In this document: positions 15,939 through 27,000 of the stretch, piece by piece
Numbering within the stretch: the stretch's first letter is position 1
Layout: the number at the start of each line of letters is the position of its first letter
The notes under the pieces: model-generated
The model's input: the letters and a program-made list of their open reading frames with translations, nothing else
Told to the model about the DNA's origin: nothing
The model's database searches: none
Program-made: the position numbers and the translations under genes
NCBI GenBank assembly: GCA_964353875.1
Contig: CAYGXU010000024.1
Span: 1 to 35,188 of the forward strand
DNA length: 35,188 nucleotides
DNA from: MGNI01 sp964353875
GTDB taxonomy: Bacteria > Chloroflexota > Anaerolineae > Anaerolineales > E44-bin32
Direction: 5' to 3'

Positions 15939-17474
15939 TTATTCCTTCGAATGAGTCCCCACAATGATCAAATTGATCACTTCCTGAACATCGAGGATGT
16001 CAACGATCCCGTCTATGTTAAGGTCTGCCCGTTTGATGATCCCAGCATCACCTTCAATGCCAAGAGCGACCCGCGCACTTAATTGCACATCCCTCTCATC
16101 CACGATTCCATCCAAATTAAGGTCCCCTTGCAGGTCTGGAATATCGTCAACATACTCATAAGCTCCAATATCATAACCGGACCCTTGAGGGCGAATTATT
16201 CCCTCTAGATCCATTGTTACTTCTTGGAGAAAAGCCCCAGCATCGATTGCGGGTGAAGTGACTTGCAGGTGGAAGTCCTTCTTCTCGGGATCAATGAATT
16301 GAGGGTTAATGCCCCAGAGCCCGTGTAGCTCATTCCACTTATTTCCCTCGGCTGGGTATTTCAAGTTGTAATCCGTTCTTAACCCCGGCAAGGAGCTCTC
16401 ATCAACCACATAGGCACTATAGGATCCAAAGAAGATATTATTCATAATAGACGCGTTACGGGCGCCATCTTGCAAGACAATCGCACGACTGCCCCTTAAC
16501 CTATCTGAAAAAGTATTATTGACAATAGTTACATTCGGGATCTGCATGACATAAATCGCTTGCCATCCGCCGTTGTCGCAAACGTTATTGCGGAAGGTGA
16601 TGTTCATGGATTGGCGTTTGGTTTCAGCAGAAGCCATTATGCATTGGTGGTCAACGTTCTGGCAAGTATTGCCCTCGATTAGGATATCCTTCGTCGGCGG
16701 TTTGCCGTTATCAAAGGTCTGGAAACAATCTGTGTGGGCGGTGGGAGCCTCTGTATTGATAATATCGTGGATAGAATTATTTCGGATGACATGCCCTTGC
16801 CCGAAGAAGCGGATCCCATCGGCATCCACTGCCTGGGCATTAATCGAGTGTGAGATGTCATTCTCTTCGACAAGGTTGTTTGAGCCGAAGATTTTGATGC
16901 CGCTGCCATCGGAATAGGAAATGACATTGCCCTGAATGACGGTATCATTGCAAAATGGTTCTCGATCAGTACACGCGATGCCATCCATACGCGTATGATG
17001 GATGGTATTTTGGAGGATCTCATTGCCCCGTCCTTGCACGTAAATCCCATTCCCATCCTGTTGGTGAACAGGCGTATCCGTAATCTCGAAACCTTCAACC
17101 CGGATATAATCGGCCAGGATGGTGAACCCTCGGGTGACTACGGCGCCCTGCGCCCAAAATACAATCTTCCTCTCGATCGTCCCAGAGGGTTTGATCTGAA
17201 CGCGCTCATCATAGGAGCCCGGCCTGACACAGATTACTTCACCCGGTCTTGCTTGGTCGGCCGCGTGTTGGATCGTGCGGAAGGGCTGCTGTTCAGTGCC
17301 AGTCTGAGCATCCGATCCATCCACGGATACATGCAGGGTGCAATCGACAGAAACTTGATTCCCTATGGCGAGACTACTCCCCTGTAAGCCCAGAGAACCT
17401 GCTTGCGCTTCCCATCCAAGAAATCCGATCGCCAATAACGCCACGAGCATCAATCCCGATCGAAATCGTGCCAT
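15939..17474 (-). CDS. Secreted right-handed beta-helix protein with C-terminal dockerin-like repeats
   Basis: A 511-aa secreted protein. The signal peptide is about residues 1-26 (SGLMLVALLAIGFLGWEAQA). It begins with the PbH1-type entry module (FRTIQHAADQARPGEVICVR, then PGSYDERV). It continues as a parallel beta-helix with many N-x-I/N-N-x-F turns (GNEILQNTIHHT, NNLVEENDISHS, GHVIRNNSIHDI, NVTIVNNTF) to about residue 440, ending in DIGAYEY as in many pectate-lyase-like surface proteins. The last 62 residues hold two calcium-loop repeats, GDLNLDGIVDERDVQ and ADLNIDGIVDILDVQ, the type I dockerin pattern. It is probably a polysaccharide-binding protein or lyase held by a cohesin. ATG at 17474 (GAGAGG 4 nt upstream) gives a normal signal peptide; an ATG at 17531 also has AAAGG but adds a charged stretch. 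It is a single-gene unit with one RGTAC site upstream. Confidence 0.85.
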   Translation of the reverse strand: MARFRSGLMLVALLAIGFLGWEAQAGSLGLQGSSLAIGNQVSVDCTLHVSVDGSDAQTGTEQQPFRTIQHAADQARPGEVICVRPGSYDERVQIKPSGTIERKIVFWAQGAVVTRGFTILADYIRVEGFEITDTPVHQQDGNGIYVQGRGNEILQNTIHHTRMDGIACTDREPFCNDTVIQGNVISYSDGSGIKIFGSNNLVEENDISHSINAQAVDADGIRFFGQGHVIRNNSIHDIINTEAPTAHTDCFQTFDNGKPPTKDILIEGNTCQNVDHQCIMASAETKRQSMNITFRNNVCDNGGWQAIYVMQIPNVTIVNNTFSDRLRGSRAIVLQDGARNASIMNNIFFGSYSAYVVDESSLPGLRTDYNLKYPAEGNKWNELHGLWGINPQFIDPEKKDFHLQVTSPAIDAGAFLQEVTMDLEGIIRPQGSGYDIGAYEYVDDIPDLQGDLNLDGIVDERDVQLSARVALGIEGDAGIIKRADLNIDGIVDILDVQEVINLIIVGTHSKE

Positions 17475-17980
17475 AGCACCTCTCGTTTTCTCTCGCTCTC
17501 CTAAGGCCCACGACTTGGCTTGCTTCCCCATAGAACAATTGCACCTTTCGGTACGAAACCCGGTAGACCGATCGAAGAGTTCCTTGGCCTCTCCTGGGAC
17601 AACGTTAAATGCCAGCGTCTTCCTGCCATTTGCACTGCGCGGAAAAATGCCACAGTATAAAACGATGTCGTATAAACACTACGCTCATTATAGACATGGA
17701 TGAATCATAGAAGAGAGGGTACTTTGGTCCTCTCCGACCCATCGAGAAGGGACTGGATGCCAATAGAGAGCCGGCTGGCAACGATGTCTTCATCTCTGGC
17801 AGCAGAGGCGGAGCGCAACCTGGCCTTCAGGATGCTCAAACCAATCGACCCTGTTCTGGATTGATTTGTACCTGCAATGAAGCTTCCGGCTTAGAAAAAA
17901 GGGGCTAAGAAACTCCATCGATGATCTTGCTGTAACTGCCACATCGCTTGTCGAACGATTCTCGAAGTGCCTTCCCACTC
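17475..17980. other. 506-nt intergenic region holding one RGTAC operator-like site (C)
   Basis: No gene seen; open frames here are short and lack ribosome-binding sites. The site is at 17718-17731. No clear terminator after the subtilase stop at 17981. Confidence 0.45.
17718..17731. promoter_or_regulatory. RGTAC-N4-GTMCY operator-like site (C)
   Basis: GGTAC-TTTG-GTCCT, flanked by GAGA and CTCC so that GAGAGG and CCTCTC (17714-17719 and 17729-17734) form an additional inverted repeat. It lies 244 bp upstream of the beta-helix gene start at 17474. Confidence 0.5.
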
Positions 17981-20900
17981 CTACGGAACGGCGCCTTGCA
18001 TCATCATTGGGAAGTAGATCAGCGCCTGCTCCAGGAAAGCAGGGCTGATTTCGTTGACAAGGCGATTGCCGCTCGTATCATCGGCAGCAATTTTCAAAGC
18101 TACCAATCTTCCAGCGGGGATCACCGGCAGATCGGCGCTGAAGACATCACCCTGTCTGCTGACCCCCAAGCTTTGCCACCCCCGTCCGTCAGCGAGATCG
18201 ATCGCCAGGTCAACCGATTTTAGCGCTACATCATCGATCACCTCGACTCGAACCTGGCCGCCGCTGGCAATCCAATCCGATCGCTCTCCATTGCTGAGAA
18301 TCTGCAGCGTATGAATATACGGCGGATTGCGGTCATCCAGGCGTGTATCAAAACTGGCATTGGCCTTGCCTTGAATTGGGATACCTCGCAGAGAAGCGCC
18401 ATACGACATGTCCATCGTGATTTTACCAACCGAGAAGTATTGGGAGGTCCATGATGAGAAATCGCTCTCACTCCCCAATTCCCCGTTTTGGATGATCTGC
18501 CCGTTGCTCGTCAGGACATAGGGTATGTCATAACGCAAGAGATTTTGCCATTGGTCTCGCACGTAAGCCACGCTATCCCCCATAGTGACCAGGTCAGAAA
18601 GGATATGGAATTGAGTGGGTTCAACTTGAAAGACACCCGCCCAGAAAACCGGTGGCATTTGGAATGTAAACTCTTCCATGGTTGAGCTTTCTAATTTCAG
18701 GATGCGATCCACTTTTCTGTCCTCGGCATAGGTACTGAAGGTCAGGCTGTCTTCAACTCGGATGAAAGGAGAATCCCCAATTTTTTCCTTTTCTGAGCTG
18801 CTGACAGAACAATCCTTCATTGAATAAACCTCAAGAAAACGATAAGGAGCTACCACTCCAGTTTCCGGCTGTGGCGCTCTTAAAACCGAGCTTCGCCATG
18901 GAAGCGTTCCGCAGAGCTCGATATCGTCCCATACGGCGGCCCAACCGGTTTCATCAACTGTCGCGATAAAATAGTATTTCAAATGAACATAGGGAATATC
19001 CGGAAGGGACTGAACGATGTAATCGATCGTCTTGAAGGAACGGACATCTTGCGTTAGGGTAAGGTCTCTTTGTATCCCATTCAGAGTGTAAAACAAATCA
19101 TAGAAGCTTGGATCAGGCCAATACTGCACTAAGCCATCCGTCTCGAAATAATAATCGGTGCTGAGGGCGGAGAAACCCGTCCTTGACAGGCTTGTCTGAG
19201 ATCCAAGAACATAGATGCCATTGCCTGAGGGTCGGTGGAAAATCCCCGAAATACCTTGATATGTATCTTCTGGAAATGCGGAAACTTCCTTTCCGTCCGG
19301 AAAACGAATACGGGCATCAACTTGGTATTGGGCTTCAGTCCTACTAAGAGTTATAGATTGATCATTTGAAAGATCGATGCCCTCACGTACGACATATTCC
19401 GTGTGCAAGCCTTCTGCAGAAGAAAAATCTTCAAAATAAACAAACAAATCAAAGATCCCTGGCTGCAGGGGGACTTCGAGATGATAGCCGGGGAAAGCAA
19501 AAAAAGCTTCTTTGCCATTCGCTACTCGATCATGCAAATAAACCACCCAAGGCCAATCCTCAAATTGTATCGTCAATTGCACGTTCTTGATGAATACAAA
19601 GGGCACACGCCACTGATCACTCTCATCCTTAATCCATATTCCTCCAAAATAGGCAAAGGGCTTTTTCGAAGGATAAGGCAGAAGCACGTTATCAACCGTA
19701 AGTGTTAATGATACCGTGGCCGTATTTCCAGGGTCAATCTCTATACGATCGGCGTTTAGCTGCGCATCGACGCCCTGGGGAAGGTTTGCGTCCAGACTCA
19801 GGTGATATGTCTTTCTTGATAAGGCGAAATTGGATATTTCTATTGTGCCTGTTGTCGTCCAAAACTGTTGGCTGCTATTCACACGACCCAGACTGAGGGT
19901 GGCCGGCTGGATGACGGTGGTTGCCCTTGCGGCCCGATCGACACGGAGACGCCCAGTGCCTTCTGATAGACTATCCTCACCGAGGGATTGGGCTGTATTC
20001 ATCAAGAGCGCTTTGATGCGAGCCGGTGTCCACTCGGGATGTAGTTGAAGCATCAACGCCGCAGCGCCCGCCACATGCGGTGATGCCATGCTCGTTCCGG
20101 ACATCTGGATGTAACCGCCCCCTGGCGCTGTTGAGTTGATATCCACTCCAGGCGCCACAATATCAGGTTTGATGTTGTAGCCATCTGCAGGTCCTTTCGA
20201 GGAGAAGGAAGCAAGTTCATCTGACTTAGTGGAAGCACCCACCGTAATGGCTTTGGCCACTAATCCCGGATTTCCAATTGAATAATAGTTGCCATTATTT
20301 CCTGCTGCGACGACAACGACAATCCCCTGATCGACAGCATGACTGGTCGCCTGCGCGAGAGGATCATCGGATGCTCCACGACCTCCTAGACTCATATTGA
20401 TCACGGCCGGCATATCGTCTGTCATGGGATCGCCATCCGGATCGGCAGCCCTCTCCAGCGCGGCGATCACATCGCTTTCAGAACAGGACCCATACTCATT
20501 GCAGACCTTATAAGCCAATAATCGGGCTTCCGGTGCGACCCCTTTCAATTGCCCATTGGCAGCCACGATCCCGGCGACATGGGTGCCATGCCCATGATCA
20601 TCCAGCGGGTCTGGATCATCATTAACAAAATCATACCCGCCGATGACTTTGCAGCCCATCCCAAAACAGCCCCCCAGATCCGGATGGGTGTAATCGATGC
20701 CGGTGTCAATAATGGCCACGGTGATGCCTTGCCCGGTCACCGGGTTTCCGGCTGCATCGGTCATCTGCCAAACCGAGGGTGCGCCGACCAAGGGCACACT
20801 CTCAGCAAGCGTGACTTGAAGTTCTTCATCAAGATAGACCGCCTCCACCTCAGCCCGTTGCTCGATGCGAGGGATGTCCACCAATCGCACGGTCGCTGCA

Positions 20901-21517
20901 AAACCGTTCACCAGATAGCTGAAACGGCGCGTCACCCGATCGATCAAGCCCACATCCTGGAGGCTTGTGACCAGCCCATCCCGTTTCCTTTCGAGATTGG
21001 CGGCATAGGTGCGAATGTCCGCAGCCAGTTGTGCTTGGGGAATTCGCCCCTCCCTATGCAGACGATTAAGTTGCACTGCCACAGGCTCTTCGTTAAGGCG
21101 TACAATAACCTTGACCTCATCCGAGCCAGAAAGGACATCGATCACCTCGCCGCCAGAGACGATGGCGATCCCTTTTTCCGATTCGCCGAGCAGAAGCGCA
21201 CCTCCCTCATCTGGGTCGTCGTGCGGATCGAGCAAGGTTGAAGGGGTAGCGGAAAAAGGCGCCGGGGGAATGATCGTCTCAAGTTGCTCTGGGAGCATCG
21301 ATCCAGATTGATCGCTTTGCTTGGGCGGCATAATGGAGGGAGTGGCCCCTAACGCCACACCAGGGCTATTCAGCGCTGTGATCTGCAACATTCCCAAAAC
21401 CAAGATCAGGCGCAACCCACTCGCAATCACGCGCTTGCAGAGGCATGGCAGGCTTTCTGGGGTGGCTTGATTGCAGGCGCGATTCTTCACACAGCGATGA
21501 TCGATCACGTGGCCCAT
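17981..21517 (-). CDS. Secreted subtilisin-family (S8) serine protease, 1178 aa
   Basis: Large secreted subtilase. The signal region spans about residues 1-58. An inhibitor-I9-like propeptide covers about 135-235 (VKVIVRLNEEPVAVQL and FSYLVNGFAATV). The catalytic triad is D271 (AIIDTGIDYTHPDLGG), H310 (DDHGHGTHVAG) and S476 (MSGTSMASPHVAG), with oxyanion N407 (AAGNNGN). All key residues are present, so it should be active. The remaining 650 residues are beta-rich C-terminal domains of unknown type. The protein ends IYFPMMMQGAVP, which resembles the short YLPL-type tails of many Anaerolineae secreted proteins (from memory). ATG at 21517 has GGAGG 9 nt upstream. It may mature or shed the neighbouring surface proteins, but lacks SLH or dockerin modules and the RGTAC motif, so it may be regulated separately. 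Confidence 0.9.
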   Translation of the reverse strand: MGHVIDHRCVKNRACNQATPESLPCLCKRVIASGLRLILVLGMLQITALNSPGVALGATPSIMPPKQSDQSGSMLPEQLETIIPPAPFSATPSTLLDPHDDPDEGGALLLGESEKGIAIVSGGEVIDVLSGSDEVKVIVRLNEEPVAVQLNRLHREGRIPQAQLAADIRTYAANLERKRDGLVTSLQDVGLIDRVTRRFSYLVNGFAATVRLVDIPRIEQRAEVEAVYLDEELQVTLAESVPLVGAPSVWQMTDAAGNPVTGQGITVAIIDTGIDYTHPDLGGCFGMGCKVIGGYDFVNDDPDPLDDHGHGTHVAGIVAANGQLKGVAPEARLLAYKVCNEYGSCSESDVIAALERAADPDGDPMTDDMPAVINMSLGGRGASDDPLAQATSHAVDQGIVVVVAAGNNGNYYSIGNPGLVAKAITVGASTKSDELASFSSKGPADGYNIKPDIVAPGVDINSTAPGGGYIQMSGTSMASPHVAGAAALMLQLHPEWTPARIKALLMNTAQSLGEDSLSEGTGRLRVDRAARATTVIQPATLSLGRVNSSQQFWTTTGTIEISNFALSRKTYHLSLDANLPQGVDAQLNADRIEIDPGNTATVSLTLTVDNVLLPYPSKKPFAYFGGIWIKDESDQWRVPFVFIKNVQLTIQFEDWPWVVYLHDRVANGKEAFFAFPGYHLEVPLQPGIFDLFVYFEDFSSAEGLHTEYVVREGIDLSNDQSITLSRTEAQYQVDARIRFPDGKEVSAFPEDTYQGISGIFHRPSGNGIYVLGSQTSLSRTGFSALSTDYYFETDGLVQYWPDPSFYDLFYTLNGIQRDLTLTQDVRSFKTIDYIVQSLPDIPYVHLKYYFIATVDETGWAAVWDDIELCGTLPWRSSVLRAPQPETGVVAPYRFLEVYSMKDCSVSSSEKEKIGDSPFIRVEDSLTFSTYAEDRKVDRILKLESSTMEEFTFQMPPVFWAGVFQVEPTQFHILSDLVTMGDSVAYVRDQWQNLLRYDIPYVLTSNGQIIQNGELGSESDFSSWTSQYFSVGKITMDMSYGASLRGIPIQGKANASFDTRLDDRNPPYIHTLQILSNGERSDWIASGGQVRVEVIDDVALKSVDLAIDLADGRGWQSLGVSRQGDVFSADLPVIPAGRLVALKIAADDTSGNRLVNEISPAFLEQALIYFPMMMQGAVP

Positions 21518-21918
21518 ATGCGTGAACCTCCACTTTCATTGACGGAGGGATCCTTCAACGACCGCGTATTGCAATGTGTCTGTCCAATGTTAATATGGAT
21601 GGATACAGAAGCGCGATAATTTTTCAGATCGGTTTCCCTCCGGCAGGTCAAGAACCAATCCGTTACGAGATTGTAATTGCAGCGTTAGCCTTTCCCCTTA
21701 TTAAACGCTTTAATAGGCATTTTTGTTACGAAATTCGTGGGACAGACGGCCGAGCTGACCCCATCTTTTTGCCCTTCTATGCCTGTAAAAGCGTTAAGAT
21801 TCCTTTCGACCAGGGACCGATATCACAACCACAAAACGAAAATCCGATGCCTGACTGAAGCCCCCAGAATTCGGACAAGAACCACGAGCATAATTGCAGC
21901 TTCATGCCCATATGGCAA
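21518..21918. other. 401-nt intergenic region, nothing recognised
   Basis: Region between the subtilase start and the stop of the second beta-helix gene. No gene, no RGTAC motif and no convincing terminator. A partly conserved GTTACGARATT occurs twice (21662-21672 and 21725-21735), which is weak evidence of a regulatory repeat. Confidence 0.35.
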
Positions 21919-24006
21919 TTAATCAGTCAGATTATTGATAATCCACTGCACGTCCAGGACATTCACGGCGCCATCCTCATTCACATCGGCAGCCGCTCCC
22001 CAATCTTGTACGCCAAGGATGTGCCCTACGCAGGCCTGAACATCCAAAACTGTGACGCTCCCATCCCGGTTCACATCACCTCTCGGGTACTCTTGAGAGG
22101 GGCTCACCGTGACCGTCCTCTGATCGCTTTGCCAAAGATCGGCGGTGGCGGCCCTTGCATAGGCCCTGGCTTCGATGGTGTATGGCCGATTGGGAAGACC
22201 ATGGGTGTCCCAGGTGAAGGTGTAGGGACTCGCATGCAGTGTCTCCACGGGGATGCCGTCCACCAGGAAGACCACATACCGAACCGCATCTTCATGGAGG
22301 ACCTCCACCTGAACCTGAACCTGTCCACTGACCACCTGACCCGCGGCTGGGCTGATGATACGAATAGAATAGTCCTTACTGGCCCCATATTCATACGCCC
22401 CCCGGTCTGGAGCGGAGCCATGATAGGCGTAGCTGACCCCATCACCGCCATTCCAGGAAATGCTCCTATCCACCGTGATCGTGTTGGTTCCATAATCGAT
22501 GCTGGTAATCCTCACCGCCGCGTTCGTTCCCACGCGGATCAGATCGCCCAGGCCTCTTCCCCATCCGTCGACAAAGTAGCCCGAATCCTGCACCACAACC
22601 TGGGTGCCAGTTCCGGAGTTGGCGGTTGTCGTCAGTGGGCTGGCCGAATCCACCGCCGGGGAGTTTTGCTGCAGACGGAAATCATCCCCAGCGTAATTGT
22701 CAAATAAGGGATCTTGATTGAAAATGCCGTGTTGCTCACTGCGAAACGGATCACGCCAGGTACATGATGCCCCGCAATCGGGATTATAGGCAAGGTTGAA
22801 GTCCCCCCAAAAACCGGCTTGCGATTCCGGATCGAGATAATAGATATAACCGCCATTGCGAACGCTGTTATAGAAGATATTGTTGACCACGCTCCCATCA
22901 TTGGAATAGTCCGTGAATGAAACGCAATTGTAGGCTTTGGGCGATTGAGTGGACAATTCATCCACCAAAGTATTGCTAACGACTCGAGCGTGTTCAAACT
23001 GCTCCACGCCGAAGGGATAAGACCCATTTCTCGCAAGGACATTGTTGCGAAAGAGGAACTCAGCGCTGCCCGTATTATCATCATCCTGCAGCAAAACAGT
23101 GTGCGCATGGGGGACCGAGCTGTCGACGAAGAGGTTGTTCTCCACGAGCGTGCGCGTCAAAAGCATATCCGGATGGCTCCAATACTGCAGCCCATCAATG
23201 TGATGACCCTCTGGTTGAGTGCATTGGGGGAAATCAGACAGGTAGCAATCATGGAAGTAATTGTTACGGACGATATTATTCTCCCCCCACACATTGGTAA
23301 AATCACCAATATGAGAGATGTCGTTGTACTCGATGGTATTATTGTTCCCACGGCTAAGGATCGCGATTTCACCGGATTCATGACCTTCAACAGCGCCAAT
23401 GAACTCCATTCTATTTCCTCGAATCAGAACGTTATTGGATGGACCCGAATGGTGCATCCAGATGCCCAGGGTATAAGTGTGGTGAATATGATTATCCAAT
23501 ATCTCACATCCATGTGCTCTCACAAGCCAAATACCTTCGTGTTGCGCACTCGAGTTCAGGTGGGTAATTTCAAATCCGATGATGCGGATATAGGTCTGGT
23601 CCTCTATTCGGAACCCTCTCACAATGACATTCTCTTCCGCCTTAAACGTGATCGGCTTGCCCAATTCCCCTGAGTTTTTCGCCTGAACCCGTTCTTCATA
23701 GACGCCGGCTGCCACGTAGGCTGTGTCCCCGGCTCGCATCACATCCGCAGCGTGCTGGATCGTAAGCCAGGGGGCGTCCTCACTGCCCACGTTACTATCG
23801 CTTGCCCTGGGATGACGCTGGTCGACGTAATACATGGCGCCCTCAGCCGCAGCTTCTCCCAGGGAAGGAGTGAACGGAGCGGAAATGGACTTCTCATTGC
23901 CGAACAAACCCTGAAAAACCGCCCGCGCCCCGGTCTGGAATGGCGGCCAGATGAATAGAACGATCAAGAAAATGGCTAACAATACCATCACAACTCGATA
24001 TTTCAT
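21919..24006 (-). CDS. Secreted right-handed beta-helix protein with Ig-like domain and dockerin-like repeats
   Basis: A 695-aa secreted protein. A hydrophobic N-terminus (about residues 5-20) is followed by a PbH1-type entry segment (WLTIQHAADVMRAGDTAYVA, then AGVYEERV). A parallel beta-helix runs to about residue 545 (NNVLIRGNRMEF, NNTIEYNDISHI, NNIVRNNYFHDC), closing with DRGAYEYG. About 553-640 is an Ig-like domain (IISPAAGQVVSGQVQVQVEV; PYTFTWDTHGLPN), common in carbohydrate-active proteins. The last 53 residues are two dockerin calcium repeats (GDVNRDGSVTVLDVQ; ADVNEDGAVNVLDVQ). Probably a polysaccharide lyase or epimerase-like protein; the substrate cannot be read. It starts 3 nt after the stop of the gene at 24010, with its GGGAG inside that gene's last codons, so the two are translationally coupled in one operon. 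Confidence 0.87.
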   Translation of the reverse strand: MKYRVVMVLLAIFLIVLFIWPPFQTGARAVFQGLFGNEKSISAPFTPSLGEAAAEGAMYYVDQRHPRASDSNVGSEDAPWLTIQHAADVMRAGDTAYVAAGVYEERVQAKNSGELGKPITFKAEENVIVRGFRIEDQTYIRIIGFEITHLNSSAQHEGIWLVRAHGCEILDNHIHHTYTLGIWMHHSGPSNNVLIRGNRMEFIGAVEGHESGEIAILSRGNNNTIEYNDISHIGDFTNVWGENNIVRNNYFHDCYLSDFPQCTQPEGHHIDGLQYWSHPDMLLTRTLVENNLFVDSSVPHAHTVLLQDDDNTGSAEFLFRNNVLARNGSYPFGVEQFEHARVVSNTLVDELSTQSPKAYNCVSFTDYSNDGSVVNNIFYNSVRNGGYIYYLDPESQAGFWGDFNLAYNPDCGASCTWRDPFRSEQHGIFNQDPLFDNYAGDDFRLQQNSPAVDSASPLTTTANSGTGTQVVVQDSGYFVDGWGRGLGDLIRVGTNAAVRITSIDYGTNTITVDRSISWNGGDGVSYAYHGSAPDRGAYEYGASKDYSIRIISPAAGQVVSGQVQVQVEVLHEDAVRYVVFLVDGIPVETLHASPYTFTWDTHGLPNRPYTIEARAYARAATADLWQSDQRTVTVSPSQEYPRGDVNRDGSVTVLDVQACVGHILGVQDWGAAADVNEDGAVNVLDVQWIINNLTD

Positions 24007-24009
24007 CTG

Positions 24010-27000
24010 TTACTCTCCCGAAATCGCCTTTACAATCTCCTGCACATCCAAAACATCCACCACCCCATCTCCATTCACATCGGCCGCCTGCCCCCAATCC
24101 TTTATGCCGAGCAGGTGATCGACACAGGCTTCTACATCCATTTGATTCACAAGGCCATCCCCATTGACATCCCCCGGCAAAGCCGAAGCTTCCCGAACCT
24201 GTACTTCTCGATTAACTGTTGAAATATCAATGATCCAATCCTCGATTTGAAGACGTAAATTCCCTTCCGTTCGCTCAAGGACAACGACATCCTCGGGGGT
24301 TGCTCCCTGGAACGGTCGGATGACCGTTTCAATGCGTGCACTGCTGCCATGAGGCAGGATTTGAAAAAGCTTGCTCTGGAAGGTGGTCGTCAGTCCTGCC
24401 TCGGGGTGCGTATAAGAGACAAGGTAGTCATCCACTCGCCTGGCATAGTTCTCGGGCGAGATCTCCTCGATAAACAATCCAGCACCACTCCCCGGAAAGG
24501 TGGTCGCCACCTTTCTCCCATCCAGGCTGACATTGGCTGTTTCGTCGATGTGCAGCCTCCACTCGATATCATGAGCGAGGCTTGATTCGATCTCATCGAT
24601 GACGATGATGATTCGTTTCTTGACGAAGAGCACATGACGTAAGAGCTTCGTGAGTTTTAATTCAGGTTTGTACATCTTCGTCAGGTCAGCAACGAGATAT
24701 TCATAATCCTCCGTGAACTCGGCATGGACGATGTCGGCCGTTCCACCATTGGCAATCACTTCGGGGATGTTCAACCCATTGGGATTGCGCGTCTCACCTA
24801 ATTGCCCGATGCCGCCATCGAAAGTGATGGTATTATGATCGGCCGTGAGCCAGCCATATTGATAGCCATTATCGACGATCATGTATTGGCCATAGGCATC
24901 CAGCAGGATCACCCCCGCATCCGGGTGGGCATGACCCGATCCAGTAGGGAGCTTCAAAACTTCATGCGCCTGATGTCCCATGGGCGGACCGGCCTTGAGC
25001 ACCAGCAAGGTCGCCGAAGGATCCTGCCAATCGGATCGTGAGGTGAAAAGGCCTAAGTCTTCAAAGAGCCATTGGGTCGCCATGTTGTCTGGAGGCATGG
25101 CGGGAATCGTCTCGTCATAAAAGAGCAGGTTCTTCCAGTCTACGGGCGGATGCGGATGGGCTTCGATGATCTTGTTTGCCAGCCATTGGCTGTACGGATC
25201 GTTAAATTTGGCTGCCAGTCGCTGCAAGACCATTGGACTATACCAATCTTGACGTTGGTCGTACACATCCGCGATCTGAATCACCTGATTGTATGCTGGG
25301 ATGCTGGTATACAAGCGGTATTTGCCTGTATTCTGAAACCAGACGTTCGTCACCATACGATCGACACCGAGAACATTTTCTTCGAGGGCGAAATAACGCA
25401 CGAGCGCATCACTGCCATAGGTCCAATAGGCGGCTCCCTCGGTATAGGCTCCGTCCGGAGGCAGCGCCTGGAGGACATGCGTGAAATTATTATACGCTGC
25501 CAGGATATAGTCATCCGGATGGTCGGCAACATCATACAAAGCTACCCCAGCGACCATGATCGCAAGCGTATTGACATAGTTATGGTTTTGATGGTAGTTG
25601 TCCGCCCACCAGATATCGACGTTCACTAAAAGCTTATACAAAATCTCCGCATGGTACTCCATCTTGACTGCATAGGATTCTCGCTCCTGTGGGGAGAATT
25701 CATCGTAGAGCCAGTCATAGGCGACGCTCATCCCAAAGAGGATATGGGAAGCGACTAAGTCTTGATCCCCTCCCCAAGTGGGATAGTTCGCAATGGCGTT
25801 CATCCATGCTTTGGCAGCATTTAGATACTTGGGATCGCCTGACAATCGATAGGCCATGGCAAAATAGGGCAAGCGATCCCCAATCTCCCTCGAACCGAAG
25901 GGGCTGGCCACTTTGGGATCATCCGCAGGGTAAGGGGCCTCCTCGGCATATTGATCCGCTCTGGAGCGCACTACCTCCCAAAAAGTCTGATAGGGTTCCA
26001 TCCCATTGCTTACCTTGTCTTTTAGAAAGGTAACTTTATCATTGGTCAAATACAGCCTGGGGTGATCCCGTACAGCGATGAGCCTTGTCGTCGCTTCAAT
26101 CGGCGCGCTGAGTCCCGATTCGTTCCCGGAGCTATCCATGGCTGATACTTGATAGATGTACTTCGTCCCAGGGGAAAGGTTCGAGTCGGTATAGGTTGTT
26201 GCCGATGCCGAGTCGACATGATTCCCATCACGGTATATTTTGTAACCCACGAGACGGACATTATCCGTAGAGGCATCCCAAACGAGTTGAATATGATAAG
26301 GAGTTTGTGATGTAGCGTCTAAATTCCCTGGGATAGAAGGCGGCAGGGTGTCTTCGGATTGGCCCTGACCATAGAGCTCGGCTATTTCGCTTGCACTCAA
26401 AGATCGGTTATAGAGCCTGACTTCGTCGATCAAACCGTTGAACCAATAATTCCCTGCTCCACCGATGACACCTGAGGTGAAATCAACGGGAGTGGCATCC
26501 ACATTCCAATTTTTTATCAAAACCGCGTTTCGATAATAGTTTGCAGTAGAACCCTCTTTGATAATCGCGATGTAGACCCACTGGTTGACATTCGATTCCG
26601 TCACCCCTTGCCCATATTTGCCGTTGAATTCGATATAGTACCCACTGGGACGGATGAGGATGCGATTGTTATCGGAGTTCTTCTCAAAGAATGAATTATT
26701 GCCATTCGGTTCGCTTGGGGCTTGATCGTTGAGAAAGATCCAGCCTGTGATCGTGAAATCCACATAGGAGGATAGCCCATGGATCTGAAGAACATCATCT
26801 TCACCATCGAACTCCAAAGCCGAGTTGATCTTCCCATCCTTCCAACGGGGACCATTAACTAGTTTTGCTTCATTCCCATTGCCTGAGAAATCCAATGCGG
26901 TGACGCCGCCTCCTTCGTCGAATCCCCAATGAGCAACCAATCCGGTCTCAGGAGTCGCCGCACGTGTCGGAGATCCCGCGCCAAGAAATACGATTCCAGC

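Noticed and set aside
20549..21241. Plus-strand open frame (230 aa) antisense to the subtilase
   Set aside because: It overlaps the catalytic core of the subtilase, has no ribosome-binding site and no recognisable protein features.
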